Below are positions 36,110 to 46,262 of a stretch of 64,000 nt of DNA, piece by piece. The stretch's first letter is position 1. The number at the start of each line of letters is the position of its first letter. The translations under genes were made by a program, and so were the position numbers. Source of the stretch: Eubacterium sp. MSJ-33 (GTDB lineage Bacteria > Bacillota > Clostridia > Lachnospirales > Lachnospiraceae); assembly GCF_022174665.1 (NCBI RefSeq), contig NZ_CP076562.1, positions 684,001 to 748,000 on the forward strand. Reading direction: 5' to 3'. The notes beneath the pieces were generated by a model. It ran no database searches. It had not been told where the DNA came from and saw nothing but the letters and a program-made list of their open reading frames with translations.

Positions 36110-37075
36110 TTATTTTCTTGCACGACGAATCGAACGTACAACGAGTTTATCCTTACTTACTGCACCATTGCCTGCCTGTCCTTCGGCTGCATAAATAGCG
36201 GCTGTGATAACGGCTACAAGCTCTGCGTCGTTCATCAAATTGCCTGCGGCTGGTGCCGGTGTAGCAGCCTTTGCCGGAGCTGCCGGCTTGCTCTCTTCCT
36301 TCTTCAGATCTTCGATCTTTGGCTTCTTTGCAAAAAGTGCCGGAAGGAACTTAAACAGCGAAATAATAAATGAGATGAAAATCAATACTACAAATACAGT
36401 ACCCATACCGAGCAATGTATTCATACCGGCCTGCTTCATCAGCTCTGTCTTGGAGTATACGGCAGAAACTACCATCTCTTCTGGAAGATAAGAGGCAATT
36501 GCCTTGTTATACATCTCATTGCTAACCAGTATCTGTCTTGCTTCTTCTACACTTGAAATTCCAGTCTCATCATAGAACTGAGCTAAGGAGTCATAATCCT
36601 GCAGAATAATTTTCTCTGTCTCAGCCAGTGTATACTTCTGCATAACCTGATCCAACTCCATAAAATATTCTGGATTTTCAACATATTTTACTGTAATTTC
36701 CACATTTCTGTTTTTGGCTTTATTTATAACAGTAACTGATACAGAATCAGAAGCATTTTCAATCTTATAATCGTCTTTGCTTACCGCTTTATTTCCTTCG
36801 ATATAAGGTGTAAAATCTTCAAACGCTCCAACTTTATCTGTATCCTGTGCCTGTTTGATGCCCTTTACTGCGGACTGCTCAAATTCGGTTCCGTTATTGA
36901 TATAATAATCAGCGAATTCATCATTCACGTTACGATACTCTTCAAATGCATACATCGTATCGCGTACAATCGCACTGTCATCATAATCAAACGGCTTTTC
37001 AACCTCATTGCTGCAGGCAGTCAAGGAAAACATCATAGCTAACATGGAAATCAGAATTAATAATTTTTTCTTCAT
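36110..37075 (-). CDS. OadG-like gamma/delta subunit with N-terminal lipoprotein domain
   Basis: This 321-residue protein is a composite. Residues 1-20 are a lipoprotein signal with lipobox LTAC (Cys21). A ~190-residue extracellular domain of unknown fold follows. A membrane segment at about 215-240 leads to an Ala/Pro linker and a C-terminal segment (NDAELVAVITAAIYAAEG...RRARK) that resembles the tail of OadG/MmdD small subunits, which help assemble the Na+ pump. Ordinary OadG is under 100 residues, so the extracellular lipoprotein part is an addition. Its purpose is unknown. Confidence 0.75.
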   Translation of the reverse strand: MKKKLLILISMLAMMFSLTACSNEVEKPFDYDDSAIVRDTMYAFEEYRNVNDEFADYYINNGTEFEQSAVKGIKQAQDTDKVGAFEDFTPYIEGNKAVSKDDYKIENASDSVSVTVINKAKNRNVEITVKYVENPEYFMELDQVMQKYTLAETEKIILQDYDSLAQFYDETGISSVEEARQILVSNEMYNKAIASYLPEEMVVSAVYSKTELMKQAGMNTLLGMGTVFVVLIFISFIISLFKFLPALFAKKPKIEDLKKEESKPAAPAKAATPAPAAGNLMNDAELVAVITAAIYAAEGQAGNGAVSKDKLVVRSIRRARK

Positions 37076-37092
37076 TTCATTGTCACCTTTCC

Positions 37093-38517
37093 TTATACTG
37101 CTCCGTGCTTCTTATATGGTCTTTCCTCGTTCTTTGTGCTAAGCATATCAAACGCTGCGATCACACGCTTTCTTGTAGCATCCGGCTCGATGATATCATC
37201 AATATAACCACGCTTTGCTGCTGCAAGTGCGCTTGACTGAAGCTCTGTATAAGCCTTCTTCTTTTCTGCGATAAATGTAACCTTATCAGCTGCATCTGCG
37301 ATTTCCTTCTCGTACATGATCTTGACAGCCATCTCTGGATCCATTGTACCGATCTTTGCACATGGCCATGCATATACCATGTCTGCGCCAATTGCCTTGG
37401 AGTTCATGATAGTGTAAGCTGTTCCGAATGCATCGCCCATCACAACGGTTACCTTAGGTACGGTTGCATCTGCAAATGCGTATGTGAGTTTTGCTGCTGC
37501 ATCTGCGATTGTTCTCTCGTTTGATACAGTTGCCACAAATCCCTTTGCATTTACAAGTGTCAATACAGGGATATTGAATGCATCACAGAACTTCACGAAG
37601 TCTGCTGCAATATAAGCGCCGCTTGTAGAGAGAAGTTCTCCACCATCGGCTGCCTGGTTTGCTACACATCCAACTGTCGCACCGTTCAGCTTGATCAGGC
37701 CAAGTACCATGTCTTTTGCGTAATCTTTCTTTACTTCTACAAATACGTTGTTATCTGCGATGTTCTGAAGGACGGCTCTTGCATCCTTTGCAAATCCATC
37801 GAGGTTCGGAATGATACGGTTCAGATCATCTGTACAATCGGACTCTGCATCTTCCATGTTGTTGTCAGGGAGCATATCCACAAGGCTTCTGATGTTTGCA
37901 AGTGTCGTTGCATCATCCTCGAATACACCATCCACAAGAGAAGAATTCTCGCTAAGGTAAGCGGCAGATGCTGTATCAAGCTTTGCCTGATAATTTCCAT
38001 CGAGTGCATTTGGGCTGTTGACAAATAACTTGCCTCCCTCTGCTGTCATAAATGTAAAGTCTGTAAGTGTTGGAATAAGCGCTGCTCCACCACCGCATGT
38101 TCCAAAAATTGCAGTAATCTGTGGGATTACTCCAGATGCAAGTGTCTGCTTCAGGTATACTTCGCCGAATGCATTTAACGCATCTGTAGCCTCTTGTAAA
38201 CGGAGTCCTGCACAATCAATTAAACCGACTACCGGTGCGCCTACCTTCATCGCCATGTCATAAATCTTTGCAATCTTCTTTGCGTGCATCTCTCCGATTG
38301 CACCACCAAGAACTGTTGCATCCTGGCTATACACATAAACCAGTTTTCCATTGATGACACCATATCCAGTAATAACACCGTCTTTTGGAGTATCATTTTC
38401 CTGCATGTTGAAGTCCGTATTTCTAGCTGTTACATATGCACCAACTTCAACAAAGCTCGCTTCGTCAAGCAAAGAAGAAATTCTATCACTTGCTGACAAT
38501 GTAAGTTTGTTACTCAT
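37093..38517 (-). CDS. Acyl-CoA carboxyltransferase subunit (MmdA/PccB/12S family)
   Basis: This 474-residue crotonase-fold enzyme moves CO2 between biotin and an acyl-CoA. It has DATVLGGAIGEMHAKKI, VGLIDCAGLRLQEATDAL, FGTCGGGAALIPTLTDF and MGDAFGTAYTIMNSKAIGADMVYAWPCAKIGTMDPE. Substrate could be methylmalonyl-CoA, propionyl-CoA or another. It is first in the operon; ATG at 38517 follows GGAGGG by 7 bp, and the frame's extension to 38601 has none. A good promoter is at 38583-38611. Confidence 0.88.
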   Translation of the reverse strand: MSNKLTLSASDRISSLLDEASFVEVGAYVTARNTDFNMQENDTPKDGVITGYGVINGKLVYVYSQDATVLGGAIGEMHAKKIAKIYDMAMKVGAPVVGLIDCAGLRLQEATDALNAFGEVYLKQTLASGVIPQITAIFGTCGGGAALIPTLTDFTFMTAEGGKLFVNSPNALDGNYQAKLDTASAAYLSENSSLVDGVFEDDATTLANIRSLVDMLPDNNMEDAESDCTDDLNRIIPNLDGFAKDARAVLQNIADNNVFVEVKKDYAKDMVLGLIKLNGATVGCVANQAADGGELLSTSGAYIAADFVKFCDAFNIPVLTLVNAKGFVATVSNERTIADAAAKLTYAFADATVPKVTVVMGDAFGTAYTIMNSKAIGADMVYAWPCAKIGTMDPEMAVKIMYEKEIADAADKVTFIAEKKKAYTELQSSALAAAKRGYIDDIIEPDATRKRVIAAFDMLSTKNEERPYKKHGAV

Positions 38518-38582
38518 TTTAAGCCCTCCACTTTTATTTATTATGGGTTTTCTGATTAGAAACCCAATTTCTTCCGATTGTA

Positions 38583-38611
38583 ATTGTAAATCTTTTTTCA
38601 CCCGAAATCAA
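38583..38611 (-). promoter_or_regulatory. Sigma-A type promoter for the decarboxylase operon
   Basis: On the minus strand TTGATT (38611-38606), 17-bp spacer and TACAAT (38588-38583) lie about 65 bp before the carboxyltransferase start. A GGGTTT/AAACCC hairpin (about 38545-38565) sits in the leader between promoter and ribosome binding site. Confidence 0.55.
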
Positions 38612-38661
38612 GTAAAAATCACATTCTTTGTCACAGTTTTGCAATAAAAAAGAAAAATCTG

Positions 38662-38698
38662 CAAAAAGCCTTAAACATTTATGTTTGATCCGCTTTTT
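38662..38698 (-). terminator. Probable terminator after pgsA
   Basis: AAAAAGC and GCTTTTT arms with an inner AAACAT/ATGTTT pairing form an A/T-rich hairpin about 20 bp after the pgsA stop. GC content of the stem is low, so confidence is moderate. Confidence 0.5.
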
Positions 38699-38718
38699 AC
38701 AGATTTTTAAAGCCACTC

Positions 38719-39258
38719 TTATTTTGTTTCAGAAAGCACATTTTTATTCTTCACAAGATAGTCAATCAGGGAAATAATCGTCAGTGCCAATGCCAGATAA
38801 ATCAGTACATTTTCAATGATATGAATCGTACTTCCTCCAAAGTCACAGATCAATAAAATCACCATGAACATCTGACAGACTGTCTTAATCTTACCCCACC
38901 ATCCGGCAGCAATCACTACACCGTTATCCGATGCAACAAGACGGAAACCACTGATGATAAACTCTCTTGCGATAATCACGATTACAACCCACGCCGGAAT
39001 CCGGTCAAGGTCGATTAAAGCGATCATCGCTGAGCAGACAAGCAGTTTATCTGCAAGTGGATCCATAAACTTACCAAAATCCGTGATCAGGTTATATTTT
39101 CTTGCAATCTTTCCATCGAGCATATCCGTAAGGCTTGCCAGGCAGAACAGCGCAAGTGCGATCCATTTTCCTCCCGGAATTCCCGGCACCATCAGGGCAA
39201 CTAAGAAAAATGGTATCATGATCATTCTGAGTATCGTTAATTTATTCGGCAGATTCAT
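38719..39258 (-). CDS. pgsA: CDP-diacylglycerol-glycerol-3-phosphate 3-phosphatidyltransferase
   Basis: This 179-residue membrane enzyme makes phosphatidylglycerol phosphate. It carries the CDP-alcohol phosphotransferase motif DG-x2-AR-x8-G-x3-D-x3-D as DGKIARKYNLITDFGKFMDPLAD, several membrane segments and the NLPNKLTILRMIMIPFF start. Its start overlaps the rimO end by 17 bp, so the two are cotranscribed; GGAGGG inside rimO supports the ATG. Confidence 0.94.
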   Translation of the reverse strand: MNLPNKLTILRMIMIPFFLVALMVPGIPGGKWIALALFCLASLTDMLDGKIARKYNLITDFGKFMDPLADKLLVCSAMIALIDLDRIPAWVVIVIIAREFIISGFRLVASDNGVVIAAGWWGKIKTVCQMFMVILLICDFGGSTIHIIENVLIYLALALTIISLIDYLVKNKNVLSETK

Positions 39259-40597
39259 TTAAAATCCCTCCTATCATATCATATGGTCCTACCTCATCAA
39301 TCCGGACATCTACAATCTGTCCGGACATCAATTCATAATCACAGCCTACAAACACCAGTCCATCCACGCCCGGGGCATCCCGGTATGTCCGTCCGACATA
39401 GACATCATCGTCGGAAGAATATCCCTCAATGATGACCTGCATGGTCTTCCCGACAAATGTCTCGTTTTTATCTAAGGAGATTTCCTGCTGCAGTTCCATA
39501 ATCTCATTGCGCCACTGCTCCGCTGTCTCCTCATCAATCTGGTTTTCAAATGTTGCCGCCGGTGTTCCATCTTCTCTGGAATAAGTAAACACGCCTACCC
39601 GGTCAAGCTCCTGTTCGTCTAAGAACGCCATCAGCGCCTCATGTTCTTCCTGCGTCTCACCAGGGAATCCGGAAATCAGGGAAGTACGAATTGCGATATC
39701 TGGTGCTACCTCCCGCAACTTCTTTATCACGGCCTCGATACTTGCGCGGTCTGTGCGTCTGCCCATCCGTTTTAAGATTGCATCTTCGCTGTGCTGCATT
39801 GGCATATCGATATAATGCAGCAGCTTCGGTTCTTCCTTGAAGCAGTCAATCAGTTCATCATAGATTTCCTCCGGATAGCAGTACATCAGGCGGATCCATT
39901 TGATTCCTTCAATCTTCGCAAGTTCACGGACTAACACATGCAGCCGTTTCTCACCGTACACATCTTTTCCATAGCAGGTCGTCTCCTGTGCAACAAGCAC
40001 CAGCTCCTCAATACCCTGCGATGCCATATATTCCGCTTCTTTTAAGAGCTGCTCCATCGGCACACTCCGATAATGTCCTCGGATATGCGGGATGACACAG
40101 TAGGTACAGAATTTATCACAGCCCTCCGCGATCTTTAAGTATCCCATAAATGTTCCGGATGTGATAACCTTGTTCGATTCTGTAATCGTTGCCAGACGGT
40201 CAATATCATCATAGACACTGATTTCTTCCGCATCTTCGATACCATCCCGTGCCTTCAGCTCCTCGATCACGTCTAAGATCTTGTCGAAGCTGCTCGTTCC
40301 AAGACATGCATCAATCTCCGGGATTTCGTCAAAGATTTCATCCTTAAACCGCTGAGCCATACATCCGGTCACAATCAGGTATTTTAAATTCTGTTGTTTG
40401 AGCTTTGCCATCTCCAATACCGTATTCACGCTTTCTTCCATCGCATCTTTGATAAAGCTGCATGTATTTACGATGATTGCATCGGCTTCCTGCTCATCGT
40501 TCGTAATATTGTAATTGTGCTTTGCGAGCAGACCAAGCATTGCCTCACTGTCGCAAAGGTTCTTGTCACAGCCAAGTGACACCATCAGTATATTCAT
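39242..40597 (-). CDS. rimO: Ribosomal protein S12 methylthiotransferase RimO
   Basis: This 451-residue radical SAM enzyme adds a methylthio group to an aspartate of ribosomal S12. The N-terminal UPF0004 domain has SLGCDKNLCDSE (C10) and NTCSF cysteines for the second cluster; the radical SAM motif is CDKFCTYC; a TRAM domain ends the chain. The ATG at 40597 (MNILMVSLGCDKN) fits the family better than the GTG at 40615, which lies within folD. It follows folD by 7 bp. Confidence 0.94.
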   Translation of the reverse strand: MNILMVSLGCDKNLCDSEAMLGLLAKHNYNITNDEQEADAIIVNTCSFIKDAMEESVNTVLEMAKLKQQNLKYLIVTGCMAQRFKDEIFDEIPEIDACLGTSSFDKILDVIEELKARDGIEDAEEISVYDDIDRLATITESNKVITSGTFMGYLKIAEGCDKFCTYCVIPHIRGHYRSVPMEQLLKEAEYMASQGIEELVLVAQETTCYGKDVYGEKRLHVLVRELAKIEGIKWIRLMYCYPEEIYDELIDCFKEEPKLLHYIDMPMQHSEDAILKRMGRRTDRASIEAVIKKLREVAPDIAIRTSLISGFPGETQEEHEALMAFLDEQELDRVGVFTYSREDGTPAATFENQIDEETAEQWRNEIMELQQEISLDKNETFVGKTMQVIIEGYSSDDDVYVGRTYRDAPGVDGLVFVGCDYELMSGQIVDVRIDEVGPYDMIGGILNESAE

Positions 40598-40604
40598 ACG
40601 TTTC

Positions 40605-41450
40605 TTATTCCTCACGCTCTGCAGCTTCCACGCAGTTATTCATCAGCATCGCGATCGTCATCGGTCCAACACCGCCCGGAACCGGTGTAATGGCACCGGC
40701 TACCGGCTCCACCGATGCAAAATCGACATCTCCACATAATTTGTTGTTGGCATCTCTGTGGATACCGACATCAATGACTGTTGCACCATCCTTCACATAC
40801 GATGCGTCGATCATCTTCGGCTTTCCGATCGCAACAATCAGAATATCTGCCTCTTTACAGATTTCTTTCAGATTCTTTGTTCTCGAATGACAGATTGTTA
40901 CGGTTGCATTCTCACGTAACATCAAAAGTGCCATTGGCTTTCCAACGATATTGCTTCTTCCAATCACAACGCAGTGTTTCCCTTCGATATCAATATCCGA
41001 ACGCTTCAAAAGCTGAATGATTCCCGCCGGCGTACAAGATACGAAGCCCGTTCTGCCAATACACAGACTTCCGACACTCTCCGGGTGGAACCCGTCCACA
41101 TCCTTCTTTGGAGAGATTGCACCTATAATCTTCTCCTCATTGATATGCTTTGGAACCGGAAGCTGGACTAAGATTCCATGTACACTATCATCCTCATTCA
41201 GATCCTTAATAATAGAAAGAAGTTCTTCCTCTGTTGTCTCCTCTGGAAGCTCAAATGCACGTGACTCGATTCCGATATACGCACATGCTTTCTTCTTATT
41301 CCCAACATATACAGACGATGCCGGATCATTTCCGACCTGAATCACTGCCAGACAGATATTCCTGCCCTGTGCCTTCAACACAGAAACCTTCTCTTTTAAT
41401 TCATCCTTGATCTGCTGGGAGATTTCTTTTCCGTTAATCAACTTTGCCAT
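40605..41450 (-). CDS. folD: Bifunctional methylene-THF dehydrogenase / methenyl-THF cyclohydrolase
   Basis: This 281-residue cytosolic enzyme interconverts 5,10-methylene-THF and 10-formyl-THF. The active-site SVYVGNKKKACAYIGI (catalytic Lys) and QLPVPKHINEEKI, and the NADP motif VIGRSNIVGKP are present. It pairs with fhs just upstream, completing the one-carbon route from formate to methylene-THF. A long palindrome separates the two. Confidence 0.96.
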   Translation of the reverse strand: MAKLINGKEISQQIKDELKEKVSVLKAQGRNICLAVIQVGNDPASSVYVGNKKKACAYIGIESRAFELPEETTEEELLSIIKDLNEDDSVHGILVQLPVPKHINEEKIIGAISPKKDVDGFHPESVGSLCIGRTGFVSCTPAGIIQLLKRSDIDIEGKHCVVIGRSNIVGKPMALLMLRENATVTICHSRTKNLKEICKEADILIVAIGKPKMIDASYVKDGATVIDVGIHRDANNKLCGDVDFASVEPVAGAITPVPGGVGPMTIAMLMNNCVEAAEREE

Positions 41451-41476
41451 TGTTCTATCCCTCTTTCTTTACAACA

Positions 41477-41583
41477 TTGTACACGATTCCATATGCCATG
41501 TACCATGCATCTGAATTCATAAATATACGATGTATATTTAGAATTCAGATGCATGGTACATATACATATAGAATTGTATACAA
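41477..41583. repeat. 107-bp near-perfect palindrome between fhs and folD
   Basis: The inner part is a perfect 20-bp inverted repeat (41499-41518 with 41541-41560), continued by a 9-bp stem TAAATATAC/GTATATTTA around a GAT loop with one bulged A. The outer arms 41477-41495 and 41565-41583 pair at 16 of 19 positions, separated from the core by a 3/4-base internal loop. It fills nearly the whole intergenic gap. It has no T-run, so it is not a plain terminator. It may be a MITE-like element or an RNA-stability hairpin within the fhs-folD transcript. Confidence 0.85.
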
Positions 41584-41594
41584 ATTGGTACTTC

Positions 41595-43265
41595 TTAGAA
41601 TAAACCGTGTGTCACGCCCGCATCATCTACGAAAATACGCTCTGCGGCCGGAACCTTAGGAAGTCCCGGCATCGTCATGATGGCTCCTGTGATTGCTACA
41701 ACGAATCCGGCGCCGGCACTTACATATACCTCACGGATATTCACTGTAAATCCGGTCGGCCTGCCAAGCTTCTTCGCATCATCAGACAGGGAATACTGGT
41801 TTTTCGCCATGCAGACCGGCATATCTGCAAATCCCATCTCTTCGATCTTTGCAATCGCACGATCTGCTTCTGCAGAATATGTTACACCATCTGCACCATA
41901 GATTTTCTTCGCGATTGTCTCAATCTTCTCCTTGATTGGAAGATGGTCTTCATATAATACCTTGAAGCGGCTTTTCTTTGTCTCAAGTGTGTTAAGCACA
42001 GCCTTTGCCAGCTCAACACCACCTTCGCCGCCTTTCTCCCATACATTTGCAAGGGCGAAATCACAGCCTCGTTTCTCACAGAATTCCCGTACATATGCAA
42101 GCTCTGCATCTGTATCGGATACGAAACGGTTCAGCGTTACAACTACCGGCACGCCGTAGAGCTGTAAGTTCTCGATGTGCTTCTCTAAGTTTACAATGCC
42201 CTTCTCTAATGCTTCTAAGTTCTCAGCGCCAAGGTCTGCCTTTGCCACGCCGCCGTTATATTTGAGTGCACGTACGGTTGCTACAAGCACAACTGCATCC
42301 GGCTTTAAGCCGGTCATACGACACTTGATATCGAAGAATTTCTCAGCACCGAGATCGGCACCGAAGCCCGCCTCTGTGATTACATAATCTGCAATCTTAA
42401 GCGCGGTCTGTGTTGCACGGACAGAGTTACATCCATGCGCGATATTTGCAAATGGTCCGCCATGCACAAGTGCCGGCGTATGCTCTAAGGTCTGGATCAG
42501 GTTTGGCTTGATCGCATCCTTCAAAAGTGCTGTCATCGAACCGACACATTTTAATTCTCCGGCCGTAACAGGCTCGTTATCCACGTTATATGCAACGATG
42601 ATTCTAGCAAGGCGCTCCTGCAGATCCTTGATGTCCGTTGCAAGACAGAGGATTGCCATGATCTCTGATGCAACTGTGATGACGAATCCATCCTGACGCA
42701 TCACACCATCACCCTTCTTGCCCATACCGACGATGATGTTACGAAGTACACGATCATTCATGTCAAGACAACGCTTAAATACAATACGCTTCGGGTCGAT
42801 CCGGAGTGTATTTCCCTGATGCATATGGTTATCCATAACGGCTGCAAGAAGATTATTCGCAGATGTGATCGCATGGAAATCCCCTGTAAAATGCAGATTT
42901 AAGTCTTCCATTGGTACAACCTGTGCATATCCTCCACCGGCTGCTCCACCCTTTACACCGAAGCATGGTCCAAGGGAAGGCTCACGCAGTGCAATGACTG
43001 CCTTCTTACCAAGCTTGCACATCGCCTGGCCAAGTCCTACGGTTACTGTTGTCTTTCCTTCTCCTGCCGGAGTCGGGTTAATGGCTGTCACCAGAACCAA
43101 TTTTCCGTTCTCATTATTTTTTACAGACTGCATATACTCATCGGAGAGCTTTGCCTTGTACTTTCCGTACATCTCGATATCATCCTCCGACATACCAAGC
43201 TTTGCTGCCACGTTCTTAATCGGTTCCATCTCTGCCTGCTGTGCGATTTCAATGTCTGTTAACAT
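41595..43265 (-). CDS. fhs: Formate-tetrahydrofolate ligase
   Basis: This 556-residue enzyme makes 10-formyl-THF from formate, THF and ATP, the entry step of the folate one-carbon or acetyl-CoA pathway methyl branch. [18 protein letters not shown] near 65-82 is the ATP loop; [30 protein letters not shown] and [19 protein letters not shown] are family hallmarks. Length is normal. AGGAGG lies upstream of the ATG. Confidence 0.96.
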   Translation of the reverse strand: MLTDIEIAQQAEMEPIKNVAAKLGMSEDDIEMYGKYKAKLSDEYMQSVKNNENGKLVLVTAINPTPAGEGKTTVTVGLGQAMCKLGKKAVIALREPSLGPCFGVKGGAAGGGYAQVVPMEDLNLHFTGDFHAITSANNLLAAVMDNHMHQGNTLRIDPKRIVFKRCLDMNDRVLRNIIVGMGKKGDGVMRQDGFVITVASEIMAILCLATDIKDLQERLARIIVAYNVDNEPVTAGELKCVGSMTALLKDAIKPNLIQTLEHTPALVHGGPFANIAHGCNSVRATQTALKIADYVITEAGFGADLGAEKFFDIKCRMTGLKPDAVVLVATVRALKYNGGVAKADLGAENLEALEKGIVNLEKHIENLQLYGVPVVVTLNRFVSDTDAELAYVREFCEKRGCDFALANVWEKGGEGGVELAKAVLNTLETKKSRFKVLYEDHLPIKEKIETIAKKIYGADGVTYSAEADRAIAKIEEMGFADMPVCMAKNQYSLSDDAKKLGRPTGFTVNIREVYVSAGAGFVVAITGAIMTMPGLPKVPAAERIFVDDAGVTHGLF

Positions 43266-43288
43266 ACTCTTTTGTCCTCCTGACTCCC

Positions 43289-46162
43289 TTATAAATATTC
43301 CTCTACATAATTTTCAAATTCTTCCATGCTCATAAGCACTTTCCGTGGTTTTGTCCCCTCTTCCGGTCCGACCACACCAGCTTCGGAAAGCTGATCCATA
43401 ATGCGTGCCGCACGGTTAAATCCGATTTTATATACTCTTTGCAGCATGCCAATAGAAGCTTTATCTTTTCCGATAATAAACTTTCCGGCGTCTACAAAGT
43501 AGTCATCATATTCCGGTTCTGCAGACGAGGCTCCGCCGCCAGAACCGCCAACCTTTGTATTTGCAATCTCATTTGAGATTGACTCATCATAAATCGCTTC
43601 GCCGCTTTCCTCCTTCAGAAAGTCCACGACATCTGCTATTTCATCATCCGACAGAAATGCACCCTGCACACGTACCGGTTTCGGATAACCCGTTGGATAA
43701 AATAACATGTCTCCTTTACCAAGCAATTTTTCTGCGCCATTCATATCGAGAATTGTTCTTGAATCCACACCTGATGACACTGTCATTGCGATTCGGGATG
43801 GTACATTTGCCTTAATCAACCCGGTAATAACATCGACAGATGGACGCTGTGTTGCAATTACCAGATGGATACCCGCTGCACGTGCAAGCTGTGACAGACG
43901 CACAATCGCATCCTCTACTTCACCGTGTGCTACCATCATCAAGTCTGCGAGCTCGTCGACAATAATCACAATCTGCGGCAACTTCTTCAAATCCTCGCTA
44001 CCTTCTTCCGAGCCTGTCACCGCCTTTACCTTTTCATTATATCCCTGCAGGTTTCGCACATTATACTGTGCAAACAACTGGTATCGATTTGTCATCTCAA
44101 GCACTGCCCAATTCAAGGCACCTGCCGCTTTCTTCGGATCAGTCACAACCGGAATCAGCATATGTGGAATTCCATTATAGATACTAAGTTCTACCTGTTT
44201 CGGATCAACCATGATGAGTTTCACGTCATCCGGCTTTGCCTTATATAAGATACTCATGATCAATGTATTAATGCATACAGATTTACCGGAACCGGTCGCA
44301 CCTGCGATCAGCAAGTGAGGCATCTTCGCGATATCTGCCACAACAACCTGTCCACTGATATCTTTACCGACTGCAAATGCAATGTTAGACGGAAACTTCT
44401 GGAAGTTATCCGATTCAAGCAAATCCCTGAAAAATACCGGCTGACTCTCCTTGTTCGGTACCTCGATACCTACGGCCGGCTTGCCCGGAATCGGTGCTTC
44501 GATACGGATATCTGCCGCCGCCAGATTCAGCTTGATGTCATCCGCTAAGTTCGTGATTTTCGATACCTTCACGCCCTGTTCCGGCTGTAATTCATACCGG
44601 GTAACAGATGGACCGCAGCTATAATCGGTTACAGTGACATTGACACCGAAATTCTCGAGCGTACTCTTTAACTTCATCGCTGTTTCCCGGACGGATGCTT
44701 CGTTTGACTTCGTGCCCTTTCCCCTGCCACTCTTTAAGAGCTTAAGTGGTGGAAATTTATATTCTTTCACTGGTTTGTACTCACTGTTTTCCTGAATCGT
44801 CTCTGCAATCTGGTCACGTTCCGAAAGCATTTCCTGCTCCGATTCTTTCGTCTTCTTACGTTTTCTGGTAACAGTCTCTGTGACTGCCGTATTCTCTTCA
44901 TTCTGAATGGATGTTTCATCTGCAGAAGCGGAAATTTCATTCTTTGTCATTCCTGTTTTTATATCCGTAGCTTCTGCATTCTGCGATATTTCATACGTTT
45001 CCGTCGCTGCTGCATCATATACCGTATTTTCCCCTTCAAGCTTTGATGATACTTCTTTCTCCCACGCCTGATCTTCTTCAATACTGCCGGCGTAATCCGG
45101 TCGGTCAAAGAAATCAACCGTTTCTTCCTTCACAGATTCCGGCACCGGTGGAATATCCGCTTTTGCACTGCGAAGTTCAGTCACGCCACCTTTTTTCTTC
45201 TTCAATAAGGACAAATCCACATATCCCTCCGAGACATCTTTTGCATCCTGCAGTGTCAGATTCGGATTGAACAGGTCTTCATGCGGAAGCGGTTTTAGCT
45301 CATGTACTTCTTCTCCCTCAACCTTTTTATTTTTCACTTTCTTCTTTTTCTTCTTTACAGGCGTTGCCGGCTTCTCCTGCTCCACCTTGATATTATCTAA
45401 CTTCGTTCTGCGCTTTGCCTCCAAAGCCGCCTCCGGATCGATATCTTCCTCGTCATCATCCTCATACAAGGCATTGTAGCGGTTCTTGAACTGCACAGAA
45501 CGTTCTCTTGCAAAATCAATCAGCGATACATTCATTACCACAATAATTCCGATGATGATCAAAAGTGCAATCACGATGATTGCGCCCGGCTTTCCGATCA
45601 GATTATGCAACACAACGAGCAATCCGCCTAAGATAAACCCGCCGCCTTTCTTTTCCTGGGCCCCCTGCTCATACAGAAGCTTCGCCGTCATATGATCGGC
45701 CCCGGCCGTAAGCTGGAAAATAAATGCTGCCGCTACAATAAACAATCCCACACAAAGTACACGGTTTACAACTGCCTTTTTTGCACCGTTCGAAAGCAAA
45801 AATGCCTCTGTCAAAAAAATGTATAACGGAAGCACGTATTCTACAACGCCGAACAACCCAAACATAAACTTTGCAAAGAAATTGCCTACAACACCACACC
45901 AGCCAAAGTTGCTGATAAAGAAAAATGTACAGACTGCCATGCAAATAAATAAATGAATCTCATTTTTTCTAGCCTGCTCCTGTGCAAGCTGCGCCTTTGT
46001 CTTCCTTCCCCCCGTACGGGAAGCAGATGTTGATCTGGACGCTTGTGCAGATCTGGTTTTCTGTGACGAACTTGCCGCCGACGCCGAACGGCTGGCTGTC
46101 GTTTTACTTCTCGTATTCGATTGTGAACCCTTATTATATGTACTGTTGTTTCCCGTTGCCAC
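43289..46162 (-). CDS. FtsK/SpoIIIE family DNA translocase
   Basis: This 957-residue membrane-anchored ATPase pumps DNA across the division or sporulation septum. Order: Ser/Thr/Arg-rich N-terminus; membrane segments in about 65-220; charged linker; motor domain with Walker [27 protein letters not shown] and VDELADLMM (Walker B); C-terminal gamma winged helix ([24 protein letters not shown]) that reads KOPS/SRS. GTG at 46162 has GGAG 8 bp upstream; the GTG at 46171 overlaps it. Position after tepA matches Bacillus spoIIIE, but division versus sporulation role is not decided. Confidence 0.93.
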   Translation of the reverse strand: MATGNNSTYNKGSQSNTRSKTTASRSASAASSSQKTRSAQASRSTSASRTGGRKTKAQLAQEQARKNEIHLFICMAVCTFFFISNFGWCGVVGNFFAKFMFGLFGVVEYVLPLYIFLTEAFLLSNGAKKAVVNRVLCVGLFIVAAAFIFQLTAGADHMTAKLLYEQGAQEKKGGGFILGGLLVVLHNLIGKPGAIIVIALLIIIGIIVVMNVSLIDFARERSVQFKNRYNALYEDDDEEDIDPEAALEAKRRTKLDNIKVEQEKPATPVKKKKKKVKNKKVEGEEVHELKPLPHEDLFNPNLTLQDAKDVSEGYVDLSLLKKKKGGVTELRSAKADIPPVPESVKEETVDFFDRPDYAGSIEEDQAWEKEVSSKLEGENTVYDAAATETYEISQNAEATDIKTGMTKNEISASADETSIQNEENTAVTETVTRKRKKTKESEQEMLSERDQIAETIQENSEYKPVKEYKFPPLKLLKSGRGKGTKSNEASVRETAMKLKSTLENFGVNVTVTDYSCGPSVTRYELQPEQGVKVSKITNLADDIKLNLAAADIRIEAPIPGKPAVGIEVPNKESQPVFFRDLLESDNFQKFPSNIAFAVGKDISGQVVVADIAKMPHLLIAGATGSGKSVCINTLIMSILYKAKPDDVKLIMVDPKQVELSIYNGIPHMLIPVVTDPKKAAGALNWAVLEMTNRYQLFAQYNVRNLQGYNEKVKAVTGSEEGSEDLKKLPQIVIIVDELADLMMVAHGEVEDAIVRLSQLARAAGIHLVIATQRPSVDVITGLIKANVPSRIAMTVSSGVDSRTILDMNGAEKLLGKGDMLFYPTGYPKPVRVQGAFLSDDEIADVVDFLKEESGEAIYDESISNEIANTKVGGSGGGASSAEPEYDDYFVDAGKFIIGKDKASIGMLQRVYKIGFNRAARIMDQLSEAGVVGPEEGTKPRKVLMSMEEFENYVEEYL

Positions 46163-46262
46163 GGTATGCACTCCTTCTCTTTTCCCTCATTTGTTCAAAC
46201 ATTCATTTCCTGCATGGCAATTTATATCCGTTAATATAAACTGCCACACAGGCATATTTATG

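Noticed and set aside
41477..41583. Palindrome as an ordinary fhs terminator
   Set aside because: No T-run follows the hairpin on the minus strand, and the stem is far longer than typical terminators.
41451..41594. THF riboswitch between fhs and folD, or upstream of fhs
   Set aside because: The gap is filled by a simple palindrome without the THF-aptamer conserved loops, and fhs follows ftsK by only 23 bp.
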